Assembly: GCA_030626845.1 (NCBI GenBank) | Contig: DAOUTG010000014.1 | Coordinates: forward strand, 1-44,085 | Origin: Methylococcaceae bacterium | Lineage (GTDB): Bacteria; Pseudomonadota; Gammaproteobacteria; Methylococcales; Methylomonadaceae | Direction of reading: 5' to 3' | Length of the DNA: 44,085 nt | Shown here: one piece after another, positions 27,141-36,390 of the stretch | How positions within the stretch are numbered: the first letter of the stretch is position 1 | Layout of the letters: each line of letters begins with the position of its first letter | Notes under the pieces: generated by a model | Told to the model about the DNA's origin: nothing | The model's input: the letters and a program-made list of their open reading frames with translations, nothing else | Database searches by the model: none | Position numbers and translations under genes: made by a program

Positions 27141-28427
27141 TTATAACAATAAGCGTCTAATATCAGCTAAATATTTGGCAATTGCAACTACAAACCGCAC
27201 GCCATCTGCACCATCTATTACTCTATGATCGTAAGTTAAATCTAGTGGTAACATTAATTTTGGAATGAATTCTGAGCCATTCCAAATTGGTTTCATACTG
27301 GCACGGGTTACACCTAAAATTGCTACTTCTGGCGCATTTACGATTGGAGTAAAAGCTGTGCCACCAATGCCACCTAAACTAGAAATTGTTAAGCATCCAC
27401 CTTGCATATCAGTTGGCATTAATTTACCTTTCCTAGCTTTTTCACTTAATACTCGCATGCTGTTATTTAATTCGAGTAAACTTTTTTGATCTGCATTTTT
27501 AATTACTGGAACTACCAAACCATTTGGAGTATCCACCGCAATACCAATATTAAAATATTGTTTATAAATTAAATTATTGCCATCAGCAGCTAATGAACTA
27601 TTAAATTGTGGATAATCTTTCATTGCAGCTAATAAAGCTTTAATAATAAAAACTAAAGGCGTGATTTTTAATTCTTTATTAGCACCTTGTTCGGCATTAT
27701 AAGATTTTCTAAATGCCTCCATCTCAGTAATATCAGCTTCTTCATGCTGCGTAACCATAGGCATATTCAACCAATTACAAGTTAAATTTTTACCTGTTAA
27801 GCGTTTAATTTTATTTAATGGTTCAGATTTAATTTCACCAAATTTGGAAAAATCTACCGCTGGAATTGCAGGAATACCTGTGCCAGAATTAGTCTCACTA
27901 GATTTTTTAGTTAATTCAGATTTAATAAAAGCTTTAACATCATCTTTAATAATCCGCCCTTTACGTCCAGAACCTAATGTTATTTGGGCAATATTTACGC
28001 CTAATTCGCGAGCAAAATATCGTACTCCTGGGCTGGCATGTACTACAGACCCAGAATTGCTAGGTTCTAAAATAATTTCAGGAGCAATTTCTACTGCTGG
28101 TTTTACTTCAGGATTAGGCTCTGCTGGTATTTCAATTTGTTCTTCAGGCTCTACAGCTGCTGGAATATCAGGAGTTGGTTCTGTATTTGTTTGAGATAAT
28201 AGTGTCGCAACTATCACACCTTCAGATACTTTATCTCCAACTTTAACTTTAATGTTTTCAATTTTTCCGGCGGCAGTAGCAGGCAATTCAATACTGGCTT
28301 TATCAGTTTCCAAAACCAATAAAGTTTGTTCAAGTTCGACCACATCCCCAATTTGAATTAATACCTCAATCACTTCTACTTCAGTATCAGTACCCACATC
28401 AGGGATTTTCAATTCAATTAAACTCAT
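27141..28427 (-). CDS. aceF: Pyruvate dehydrogenase E2, dihydrolipoamide acetyltransferase
   Basis: Core of the pyruvate dehydrogenase complex: transfers acetyl groups from E1 to CoA. The 428-aa protein has one lipoyl domain (1-75; Lys43 in ETDKASIELPA is the lipoylation site), a Pro/Glu-rich hinge (about 82-130), a peripheral-subunit-binding domain (about 131-170; SPGVRYFARELGVNIAQI) and the catalytic domain ending in DHRVIDGADGVRF. E. coli has three lipoyl domains; one is common elsewhere. It is 12 bp after aceE, with AGGAAC before its ATG. No lpd (E3) follows; the next gene is convergent. Confidence 0.96.
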   Translation of the reverse strand: MSLIELKIPDVGTDTEVEVIEVLIQIGDVVELEQTLLVLETDKASIELPATAAGKIENIKVKVGDKVSEGVIVATLLSQTNTEPTPDIPAAVEPEEQIEIPAEPNPEVKPAVEIAPEIILEPSNSGSVVHASPGVRYFARELGVNIAQITLGSGRKGRIIKDDVKAFIKSELTKKSSETNSGTGIPAIPAVDFSKFGEIKSEPLNKIKRLTGKNLTCNWLNMPMVTQHEEADITEMEAFRKSYNAEQGANKELKITPLVFIIKALLAAMKDYPQFNSSLAADGNNLIYKQYFNIGIAVDTPNGLVVPVIKNADQKSLLELNNSMRVLSEKARKGKLMPTDMQGGCLTISSLGGIGGTAFTPIVNAPEVAILGVTRASMKPIWNGSEFIPKLMLPLDLTYDHRVIDGADGVRFVVAIAKYLADIRRLLL

Positions 28428-28439
28428 GCTTGTATGTTC

Positions 28440-31112
28440 CTAAATTAACCAAGGGGCAATTATATCCGCATTCACTGCATATTTTTTAATTGCTGCTTCA
28501 ACCTTATCCGCTTCAAGCTCTCCGATGTCAGCCAAACTTTTTAAAGCTGCAATTACAATATGTTGTCGATTTACTTCAAAAAATCTGCGTAAATTTTCTC
28601 TAGTATCTGAGCGACCAAAACCATCAGTTCCTAATACTGTATATGGGGCATCAATATAAGCTCTAATTTGTTCAGGAAATGCACGCACATAATCACTAGC
28701 AGCAATTACAGGTGCTGAAAGTGCATTTAAACATTTATCTACATGTGCTTTTTTTGCAGTTGCAGTTGGATGTAAGCGATTCCAACGTTCACAGGTTTGA
28801 CCATCACGTGCTAGCTCAGTAAAACTTGGGCAACTCCAAATATTAGCTTCAATATCCCAATCTTCACGTAATAAAACTGCTGCTGCTACCACTTCATTAA
28901 AAATCGTGCCTGAACCCAATAATTGTAATTGAGGTTTTGAATTAGCTGCTTGAAATAAATACATGCCTTTTAGAATATCAGCGGCACTATCTGCTGGCAT
29001 TGCTGGTTGTGCATAATTTTCATTCATAACCGTGATGTAATAAAACACATCTTCTTGGTTAGCATACATTCTTTGTAAACCTTTTTGCACAATTACCGCT
29101 AATTCATAAGCGTAAGTAGGATCATAAGAAATGCAATTTGGCACCGTAGCAGACATTAAATGACTATGTCCATCTTCGTGTTGTAAACCTTCACCGTTTA
29201 AAGTAGTTCTACCAGCAGTTCCACCTAATAAAAATCCGCGAGTACGTTGATCTCCAGCTGCCCAAATTAAATCGCCAACCCTTTGAAAACCAAACATGGA
29301 ATAGTAAATAAAGAACGGAATCATTGCGACTCCATGTGTAGAATAAGCAGTTCCAGCAGCTATCCAATCACATAAACCACCGGCTTCATTAATACCTTCT
29401 TGCAAAACTTGACCATGTGTATCTTCTTTATAAGACATCAATTGTTCAGCATCTTGCGGCACATAAAGTTGCCCTACATGTGACCAAATACCTAACTGTC
29501 TAAACATGCCTTCAATACCAAAAGTACGCGATTCATCTGGCACAATAGGCACTATTCGACGACCAATATTTTTATCTTTAACTAAAATATTTAAAATTTT
29601 AACAAAAGCCATCGTAGTTGAAGTTTCATGTCCAGCACGGCTTTGTTCTAATAAGGGTTTGAATTTTTCTAATGGTGGAATAATTAAATCGTCAGTTTTT
29701 TGCTTTCTTGCAGGTAAATCACCTCCTAACTTAGCCCGTTGTTCCTGCATGTATAATAATTCTTTAGAATCTTCAGCAAATTTTAAATACGGTAATTTGT
29801 TTAAATCCTCATCTAATACTGGCAAGGTATATTTATCCCTTACTCTACGAATTGAATTTAAAGACATTTTCTTTTGTTGATGGGAAGTATTTCTAGCTTC
29901 GCCAGATTCACCCATGCCATAGCCTTTAATGGTTTTGGCTAAAATAACACTAGGTTGTCCTATGTGTGTAACAGCTTGTTTATAAGCAGCAAAGACTTTA
30001 ATTGGATCATGTCCGCCACGATTTAATTCCCAAATATCTCTATCGTTTAAATCTTCGACTAATTTTTGTAATTCTGGAGTATTAAAAAAATGTTTTCTAA
30101 CGTAAGCACCATCTTTAGATTTAAAATTTTGATATTCGCCATCCACACATTCCATCATGCGTTTAACTAAAATTCCATCTTTATCTTTGGCTAATAATGC
30201 ATCCCAACGTCTACCCCAAATAACTTTAATTACATTCCAGCCAGCACCGCGAAATTGACCTTCTAAGTCCTGAATAATTTTGCCATTTCCACGCACAGGG
30301 CCATCTAAGCGTTGTAAATTACAATTAACTACAAAAATTAAATTATCTAATTTTTCTCGCCCAGCCATACCAATTGCACCTAAAGTTTCAGGTTCATCAG
30401 TTTCACCATCGCCTAAAAATGCCCATACTTTACGTTGTTTAAGTTCAATAAATTCTCGGTCTTGCATATAGTGCATAAAACGAGCTTGATAAATAGCCAT
30501 TATGGGACCCAAGCCCATTGAAACAGTAGGAAATTGCCAAAAATCTGGCATTAACCATGGATGTGGATAAGAAGATAAACCACCACCATCAACTTCTTGT
30601 CTAAAATTATCCATCTGGGCTTCACTTAAACGCCCTAACAAAAATTCACGGGCATAATTTCCAGGAGCGCAATGACCTTGAAAGAAAATTAAATCTCCCC
30701 CGTGTTCTTTTGATGGAGCATGCCAAAAATGATTTTGCCCAATATCATACATAGTTGCAACTGAGGCAAAACTTGCAATATGTCCACCTACATTGGTATT
30801 TTTATTGGTTTTCAATACCATAACCATTGCATTCCAGCGAATATAAGAACGAATTTTACGTTCTATAGTTGTGTTTCCAGGAAAACGCGGTTGTAATTCA
30901 ACTGGAATAGTATTTATATAGGCCGTATTTGCACTGAATGGTATATCTGAACCTGATTTTCTAGCTAAATCTACCAATTTTTCGATTAAAAAATGCGCCC
31001 GTTCACGACCTTCAGTTTCTAAAACCGCTTGTAAAGACTCTAACCATTCTTGTGTTTCTGTCGCGTCAATATCATCTTGGATGGTATTAATCGATTTTAA
31101 ACTCTTATTCAT
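28440..31112 (-). CDS. aceE: Pyruvate dehydrogenase E1 component, homodimeric type
   Basis: Thiamine-diphosphate-dependent decarboxylase that feeds acetyl groups to AceF. The 890-aa length and the single-chain architecture match AceE, not the alpha/beta type. The ThDP site is visible as GDGETDEPETLGAIGMAGRE ... NLQRLDGPVRGN. Other landmarks are GGHIASFASVATMYDIGQNH, GQHEDG-like stretch LQHEDGHSHLM, and SRTFGIEGMFRQLG. It is first in the aceEF operon; two palindromes lie in the upstream 130 bp and could be operators. Confidence 0.97.
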   Translation of the reverse strand: MNKSLKSINTIQDDIDATETQEWLESLQAVLETEGRERAHFLIEKLVDLARKSGSDIPFSANTAYINTIPVELQPRFPGNTTIERKIRSYIRWNAMVMVLKTNKNTNVGGHIASFASVATMYDIGQNHFWHAPSKEHGGDLIFFQGHCAPGNYAREFLLGRLSEAQMDNFRQEVDGGGLSSYPHPWLMPDFWQFPTVSMGLGPIMAIYQARFMHYMQDREFIELKQRKVWAFLGDGETDEPETLGAIGMAGREKLDNLIFVVNCNLQRLDGPVRGNGKIIQDLEGQFRGAGWNVIKVIWGRRWDALLAKDKDGILVKRMMECVDGEYQNFKSKDGAYVRKHFFNTPELQKLVEDLNDRDIWELNRGGHDPIKVFAAYKQAVTHIGQPSVILAKTIKGYGMGESGEARNTSHQQKKMSLNSIRRVRDKYTLPVLDEDLNKLPYLKFAEDSKELLYMQEQRAKLGGDLPARKQKTDDLIIPPLEKFKPLLEQSRAGHETSTTMAFVKILNILVKDKNIGRRIVPIVPDESRTFGIEGMFRQLGIWSHVGQLYVPQDAEQLMSYKEDTHGQVLQEGINEAGGLCDWIAAGTAYSTHGVAMIPFFIYYSMFGFQRVGDLIWAAGDQRTRGFLLGGTAGRTTLNGEGLQHEDGHSHLMSATVPNCISYDPTYAYELAVIVQKGLQRMYANQEDVFYYITVMNENYAQPAMPADSAADILKGMYLFQAANSKPQLQLLGSGTIFNEVVAAAVLLREDWDIEANIWSCPSFTELARDGQTCERWNRLHPTATAKKAHVDKCLNALSAPVIAASDYVRAFPEQIRAYIDAPYTVLGTDGFGRSDTRENLRRFFEVNRQHIVIAALKSLADIGELEADKVEAAIKKYAVNADIIAPWLI

Positions 31113-31140
31113 TAATAACTCTTGTTGGTTGGAAAACTTA

Positions 31141-31156
31141 AAAATAACGTTATTTT
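31141..31156. promoter_or_regulatory. 16-bp perfect palindrome upstream of aceE
   Basis: AAAATAACGTTATTTT is self-complementary and lies 28 bp before the aceE start codon. It may bind a dimeric regulator or be chance in AT-rich DNA. Confidence 0.35.
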
Positions 31157-31215
31157 ATTCCAAAATTAAGTTTACAGAATATTTTTTGGAGAGAAAAAAT
31201 ACTATAAGTTTTTAA

Positions 31216-31237
31216 ATACAACATAATAATGTTGTAT
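31216..31237. promoter_or_regulatory. Candidate operator of the aceEF operon
   Basis: A perfect inverted repeat, ATACAACAT-AATA-ATGTTGTAT, stands 103 bp upstream of the aceE ATG. Size and symmetry suit a GntR-type dimer (PdhR controls aceEF in E. coli, though its site is different). There are no genes between it and aceE. Role inferred. Confidence 0.45.
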
Positions 31238-31361
31238 AAAATATGGGAGAGTAGATTGTAAGTGATTCATTGCAGTTACGCAAAAAGCTGATTATTTCTT
31301 AAGTAGATTGAGCCAATTATGTTCAATTATTGTTAATATCAGGCGATTATATTTTAGTTGG

Positions 31362-31793
31362 TTATAAATCATTTAATCCAGAAATACCGTTTACAGACCA
31401 ATTATCCAAGTTTGATAACTCAGTTAAATCTTCTTTGTTAGTATATTTAATCCTACAAACATAACGTTTACTGAAACTTTGAGCGTTATTTGGGATAATT
31501 TCAATTTCGGAATTAATTACATATTGATAATTACCAATTCCCCAAGCATTAATTGGTTGTTCTGCAAATAAAACATTAAATTCTTCATCCATATCATTTT
31601 TGATACTAGAATTACAATGTTCAAATGCCCATTGAGTCATATCATCTATAACTGGCGCGCCAGCATCCCCCACCCCATCATCTTTTTCAATAAATAAATC
31701 TGAAGAGATTACAGAATGTACCCATGGCATTACTGCTTTGCTTTGAAAAACCAATAAGGCAATTAAGGCGACAATAAAAAGAAAGATTTTCAT
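31362..31793 (-). CDS. Small exported or membrane-anchored protein, unknown function
   Basis: 143 aa. The first 20 residues form a signal peptide or anchor (MKIFLFIVALIALLVFQSKA). The mature part is acidic (DDGVGDAGAPVIDDMTQWAF) with three to four short strand-like segments (NYQYVINSEIEIIPNNA, RYVCRIKYTN) and two Cys (in HCNSS and YVCRI) that could form a disulfide. I recognise no family. It stands alone between mrcA and aceE on the minus strand, with 249 bp of non-coding DNA before aceE, so it is probably its own transcript. Confidence 0.65.
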   Translation of the reverse strand: MKIFLFIVALIALLVFQSKAVMPWVHSVISSDLFIEKDDGVGDAGAPVIDDMTQWAFEHCNSSIKNDMDEEFNVLFAEQPINAWGIGNYQYVINSEIEIIPNNAQSFSKRYVCRIKYTNKEDLTELSNLDNWSVNGISGLNDL

Positions 31794-31912
31794 GTTTGTA
31801 AGTGTTTGTATTTAAACAAATGATTTTAACAAAAAGTTAAGCAAAAATTTATTTATATTTGGTTTTGCTAGCCTCAACTAGATTTTATACTTCTAGTTGA
31901 GGTTAATACTAT

Positions 31913-34513
31913 TTAAAACAAGTCATCAATTGTTTTTCTAGCTTTCTTTTCTGTACGTTTACGAACTGCTTTAGTGGCCTTAGTTCTGGGTCTATATTTA
32001 GATTTAGATTTATATTTGGATTTATATTTGGATTTGGATTTATATTTAGATTTTTTAGTGGATATATAGCGACGTTTAGAAGTTATGCCTTCTATAAAAT
32101 ACTCTACCATGCCCCTGTTTTTTCTATTAATTGAACCAGTATTAGCATTAATATAACGTTTAATTACTCCAGCAGGTGGTTCAAATGGAGCTTCAGGAAC
32201 ATCTTTTAGAGCTGTTTGCATAAATTCTATCCACATTGGCAATGCAGATTTACCGCCAGTTTCTCCTCTACCTAAAGGTTTGGATGAATCCAAGCCAACC
32301 CAAGCTGTTGCAACAATATTAGGAGTAAAACCATTAAACCAAGCATCTCTTTGGTCATTAGTGGTGCCAGTTTTTCCAGCTAAATCCAAGCGTTTAAGAC
32401 TTTTAGCTCTTACTGCTGTGCCTCGTTGAACTACATCTCTAAGCATAGAATTCATAATAAAATTAACTTGAGGCGTAATAACACGTTTAGCATGATGTTC
32501 GTTAGGTGTTATTAGAGCAGGATTTATTCTTAAAAATTTATTATTTTTAATCGCTAGTGCTTGTTTACTAATTTTAGGCGAGAAATCTTGTAATCTAGGC
32601 GGCCCCTTACGTAACATAGTCGGTTCGGATATACTGGTATTAACAATTGTAGATAAATTAATATTAGGATCTGGATATACGCAGGTAGGACAGGCTATTT
32701 TTGAATTAGCTTGAAAAATAATTTTACCTTGGTGATCTTCAATTCTATCTATAAAGTAAGGTTCAACTAAATAACCCCCATTGGCAAAAGTAGCATAAAA
32801 ATTTGCCATCCGTAACGGTGAAGCATAGCCACTACCTAATGCTAGTGACAAACCATGTGGAAGTTGTTTGTCTTCAAAACCAAATCTATTCGCAGTTTCA
32901 ATAACTCTATCAATACTTAATTGTTGCATCAGGCGAATAGCTACAATATTTCTGGATTTTCTTAAAGCAGTTCTAATTCTGGTAGGACCATAAAATTTAT
33001 GACTATAGTTCTGTGGTCGCCATTTTCTATCATTTGCATTGCCAGAACGAATAATTATGGGTGAATCTCTAATCCAAGTTGCAGCAGTTAAACCTTCTTC
33101 TAATGCAGTAGTGTAAATTACTGGTTTGAATCCTGATCCTGGTTGGCGTTTAGATTGGGTGACCCGATTATATTCATTTCTACGAAAATCATAGCCACCA
33201 ACTAATGCTATTACTGCACCATCAATCGGGTTTAAAGCTACAAATGCGCCCTGAATTTTTGGAATTTGAGTTAATTCCCAAGTTTCATTAGTTAAATATC
33301 TAACTCGAATAATATCATCGACTTTAAACAAGCTACTAAAAGTTCTAGGTTGTCCGCCACGCCAATTGGTATTTTTATAACGTCTAGCCCAATATATATT
33401 TTTTTTAGGGATTTCTATTTTTCGATTATCTTGTAATCTAGCTACGGCGGTTTTATTGCTAATAGATAATATTTGCGCTGGATAAGTATCGCCAACAATT
33501 CTTAAAGCGGAAAAAGCTTTTTCAGTGGTATATACAGAGTTGCTTTTAACTCTATAGCCGTGTCTTTTATCATAGTTATGAAGGGCATTTTTTAGAGCTT
33601 TATTAGCAGTTTCCTGTAATTTTTTATCTAAAGTTGTATAAACTTGCATGCCGCTGGTATAAGCATCTTTACCGTATTCTTTAATGATTTTTTGGCGTAC
33701 CATCTCGGCTACATAAGGTGTAGACAACTCTATTTTTCTAGCATGAATTTTTGCAGATACCGGTTGTTTGATCGCCTTGTCAGCTTCTGTTTGCGATACA
33801 TAACCCAATGTTGACATGCGTTGTAAAATATAATTCCGCCGTGTTAAAGCCCTTTCAGGGTTAGTTACAGGATTATAAATTGAAGGTGCTTTAGGCAAAC
33901 CAGCAATCATAGCTTGTTGATCTAGACTTAATTCATTTAATTCTTTGCCATAATAAGTTTTCGCCGCCGCTACAATTCCATATGATCTATGACCCATATA
34001 AATTTTATTAAAATAAAGTTCTAATATTTGAGCTTTATTGAAGTTTTCATTAATTCTTAGCGATAAAATGATCTCTTTAAATTTACGAGTATAAGTTTTT
34101 TCACGATTCAGTAAAAAATTTCTAGTAACTTGCATGGTGATAGTACTACCACCTTGAGTTTTTTTACCGGTGAGGATTAATTCAACTGCAGCACGAGCTA
34201 GACCTTTATAGTCCACTCCAGGATGGCTGTAATATCTGTCATCTTCGGCAGCTAAAAAAGCATTAATTTGCCGTTTTGAGATGTTTTCAATTTTGATAGG
34301 TTTACGTTTCTTTTCACCATATTTGGCAATTAAGGCATTATCCTTACTATATATACTGAATGGGGTTTGATATTTTACATTACGCAGGGCATTAATATCA
34401 GGTAGATCACTAATTAAGTGTAAATAAAAAAAATAGGCGGCTATAGAGCTACATATGCCTAGGGTTACTGTGAAAATGGCGAACCATTTTAAAATCATTT
34501 TACATAGGTTCAT
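31913..34513 (-). CDS. mrcA: Penicillin-binding protein 1A (bifunctional transglycosylase/transpeptidase)
   Basis: Polymerises and crosslinks peptidoglycan. The 866-aa protein has an N-terminal membrane anchor, a GT51 domain (AAEDDRYYSHPGVDYKGLAR with the catalytic Glu near residue 90; GGSTITMQVTRNFLL), an OB-like insert (about 320-415) and a transpeptidase domain with SGFK near residue 459, SRN (in RKSRNIVAIR) and KTGTT near 713. After residue about 815 comes a basic tail of Lys/Ser/Tyr repeats. It is divergent from pilMNOPQ, the normal gammaproteobacterial order, and its activator LpoA is encoded at 12.1-13.9 kb. Confidence 0.96.
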   Translation of the reverse strand: MNLCKMILKWFAIFTVTLGICSSIAAYFFYLHLISDLPDINALRNVKYQTPFSIYSKDNALIAKYGEKKRKPIKIENISKRQINAFLAAEDDRYYSHPGVDYKGLARAAVELILTGKKTQGGSTITMQVTRNFLLNREKTYTRKFKEIILSLRINENFNKAQILELYFNKIYMGHRSYGIVAAAKTYYGKELNELSLDQQAMIAGLPKAPSIYNPVTNPERALTRRNYILQRMSTLGYVSQTEADKAIKQPVSAKIHARKIELSTPYVAEMVRQKIIKEYGKDAYTSGMQVYTTLDKKLQETANKALKNALHNYDKRHGYRVKSNSVYTTEKAFSALRIVGDTYPAQILSISNKTAVARLQDNRKIEIPKKNIYWARRYKNTNWRGGQPRTFSSLFKVDDIIRVRYLTNETWELTQIPKIQGAFVALNPIDGAVIALVGGYDFRRNEYNRVTQSKRQPGSGFKPVIYTTALEEGLTAATWIRDSPIIIRSGNANDRKWRPQNYSHKFYGPTRIRTALRKSRNIVAIRLMQQLSIDRVIETANRFGFEDKQLPHGLSLALGSGYASPLRMANFYATFANGGYLVEPYFIDRIEDHQGKIIFQANSKIACPTCVYPDPNINLSTIVNTSISEPTMLRKGPPRLQDFSPKISKQALAIKNNKFLRINPALITPNEHHAKRVITPQVNFIMNSMLRDVVQRGTAVRAKSLKRLDLAGKTGTTNDQRDAWFNGFTPNIVATAWVGLDSSKPLGRGETGGKSALPMWIEFMQTALKDVPEAPFEPPAGVIKRYINANTGSINRKNRGMVEYFIEGITSKRRYISTKKSKYKSKSKYKSKYKSKSKYRPRTKATKAVRKRTEKKARKTIDDLF
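31991..32053. repeat. mrcA: Tandem degenerate hexamer/18-mer repeat in mrcA 3' end
   Basis: A run of TATATTTAGATT / TATATTTGGATT-like units encodes the SKYKSKSKYKSKYKSKSKY tail. Copy number could vary by slippage without breaking the frame. Confidence 0.75.
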
Positions 34514-34601
34514 GTTTTAAACAAGCAGTTGCAAACTCAGGTTAGAAATATGGATAAAGAAATTTTCATGTCTAAAAGTAGCTTTTTTTTTACTTTAGAA
34601 C

Positions 34602-34637
34602 AATAGCTAAAGGAAAATAAAGTTGATTTTAGCTATT
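34602..34637. promoter_or_regulatory. 10-bp inverted repeat in the mrcA/pilM divergent region
   Basis: AATAGCTAAA (34602-34611) and TTTAGCTATT (34628-34637), perfect, 16-base loop, in the 243-bp gap between divergent mrcA and pilM. It could be an operator or a leader hairpin. The rest of the gap is AT-rich; a -10-like CATAATAT is at 34666-34673. Confidence 0.4.
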
Positions 34638-34756
34638 AAAATTAAAAAGGCTACTATACTTCAGCATAATATATTTTTTTGAAATAGTCTGACAAATAAA
34701 TCAATAAAGCATGTAAATAGTCAAATTTTAACGGTATTAAGATATGGAAATGTTCG

Positions 34757-35821
34757 ATGATAGGTTTATTTAAACGTAGAAATCCTGTGGTATTAGGGGT
34801 GGATATTAGTACTGCAGCGGTTAAATTATTGGAATTAAGTAAAACTGGAGAGCGTTACAGAGTTGAAAGTTATGCTGTAATTCCATTGCCACTAAATGCG
34901 GTTGTAGATAAGAATATTGCCGATATTGAGATTGTTACGAATGCGATAAAAATGGCAATTAAACAATCGGGTACTAAGGAAAAAAATGCTTGTATTGCCG
35001 TTGCTGGTTCTTCGGTGATGACTAAAACTATTCAAATTCCGGCTTCTTTGGGTGAAGATGAAGTTGAAGAGCAAATTTTAACGGTGGCAGATCAATATGT
35101 TCCTTATGCTTTGGATGAGGTTAATTTAGATTTTGAAGTGCAGGGGATTAATGAGAATAATGATGATCAATTGGATGTATTGTTAGCTGCATCTAGGAAG
35201 GAAAATGTTGATGATCGAGTGGAAACCTTATTGCAAGCTGGTTTAAAAACTAAGGTGGTGGATGTTGAAGCCTTTGCAATGGAAAATGCATTTTTATTGC
35301 TTGCGGAGCAAATGTCACAATCTATTGAAACTCAAACAGTTGCGATAGCTGATATAGGTGCAACTATGACCACATTAAATATTTTGCATAATTGTAAAAC
35401 TATATATGTGCGGGAACAAAGTTTTGGTGGTAAACAATTGACTGAGGAAATTCAGCGTCGTTATGGTTTGTCGTATGAAGAAGCTGGCTTGGCAAAAAGA
35501 CAGGGTGGCTTGCCAGATAATTATATTACTGATGTTTTAGAACCGTTTAAACATGCAATGGTGCAACAAATTTCTAGATCATTACAATTTTTTATGTCTT
35601 CAAGTGCTAATAGGCATGTTGATAGTATTATTTTAGCTGGTGGTTGCGCTTCAATTTCTGGTTTTGAAAAAATAGTTGAAAAAGAGTTGGATATGTCAGC
35701 TTACATAGCTAATCCATTTATTAATATGGCATTGTCTAGTCGCATAAAGCCGCAAAATTTAAGTGATGATGCGCCTGCAATGATGATAGCTTGTGGATTA
35801 GCGTTGAGGAGTTTTGATTAA
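34757..35821 (+). CDS. pilM: Type IV pilus assembly protein PilM
   Basis: Actin-like cytoplasmic ATPase that links the pilus platform to PilN. The 354-aa protein opens with the phosphate-1-like VVLGVDISTAAVKLLEL and has AIADIGATMTTLNIL (phosphate-2 region) and IILAGGCASISGFE (adenosine-binding region). First gene of pilMNOPQ; its TAA overlaps the pilN ATG. Complete. Confidence 0.96.
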   Translation: MIGLFKRRNPVVLGVDISTAAVKLLELSKTGERYRVESYAVIPLPLNAVVDKNIADIEIVTNAIKMAIKQSGTKEKNACIAVAGSSVMTKTIQIPASLGEDEVEEQILTVADQYVPYALDEVNLDFEVQGINENNDDQLDVLLAASRKENVDDRVETLLQAGLKTKVVDVEAFAMENAFLLLAEQMSQSIETQTVAIADIGATMTTLNILHNCKTIYVREQSFGGKQLTEEIQRRYGLSYEEAGLAKRQGGLPDNYITDVLEPFKHAMVQQISRSLQFFMSSSANRHVDSIILAGGCASISGFEKIVEKELDMSAYIANPFINMALSSRIKPQNLSDDAPAMMIACGLALRSFD

Positions 35822-36390
35822 TGGCAAAAATTAATCTATTACCATGGCGTGAGGAGATAAAGCAACAACGACAGCAAAAGTTTTTGATTATTTTAGGTGT
35901 TAGCGCGGTTGTTACTTGTATATTATTTGCTTTGATGTATTTGTATATTGAAGGTTTAAAAGATTATCAAACTCAGCGGAATAATTTATTAGTTAAAGAA
36001 ATCAAAAAAGTTGAGAAAAAAATTAAGGAAATTGAGGAAATTAAAGCTAAAAAAGATCGATTGATTGAAAAAATTTCTTTGATTGAAAATTTGCAACAAA
36101 GTAGACCTGAAATTGTACATTTGTTTGATGAATTACGCAGAACTACTCCAGAAGGAATTTATCTTGTTGATTTTAAACAAAAAAATAGAGATTTGATTAT
36201 TAAGGGTAAATCACAATCTAATTCCAGAATTTCTGAATATATGAATTTAATTGAAACTTCTATTTGGTTGGAAGCACCTAAATTGGAGGTAATTAAGGGG
36301 CAAGGTAATGCTGCTAAGGAAGCTTGGAGTGATTTCACTTTGAATGCTAAACAAACTGAACAAAATTTGAATGATGATGAGGATGAATAG
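35821..36390 (+). CDS. pilN: Type IV pilus assembly protein PilN
   Basis: Bitopic inner-membrane protein of the alignment subcomplex. The 189-aa chain begins AKINLLPWREE, the conserved peptide that binds the PilM groove. One membrane helix (about 22-40) and a coiled-coil/ferredoxin-like periplasmic part follow (GIYLVDFKQKNRDLIIKGK). It overlaps pilM and pilO by one base each. The last residues are acidic (NLNDDEDE). Confidence 0.95.
   Translation: MAKINLLPWREEIKQQRQQKFLIILGVSAVVTCILFALMYLYIEGLKDYQTQRNNLLVKEIKKVEKKIKEIEEIKAKKDRLIEKISLIENLQQSRPEIVHLFDELRRTTPEGIYLVDFKQKNRDLIIKGKSQSNSRISEYMNLIETSIWLEAPKLEVIKGQGNAAKEAWSDFTLNAKQTEQNLNDDEDE

Noticed and set aside
14857-34674. The same 15-mer TTCAGCATAATATAT upstream of gatB (14857-14871) and pilM (34660-34674)
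   Set aside because: Looks like -10-rich AT sequence. Two copies with no shared regulatory logic are compatible with chance or general promoter composition.
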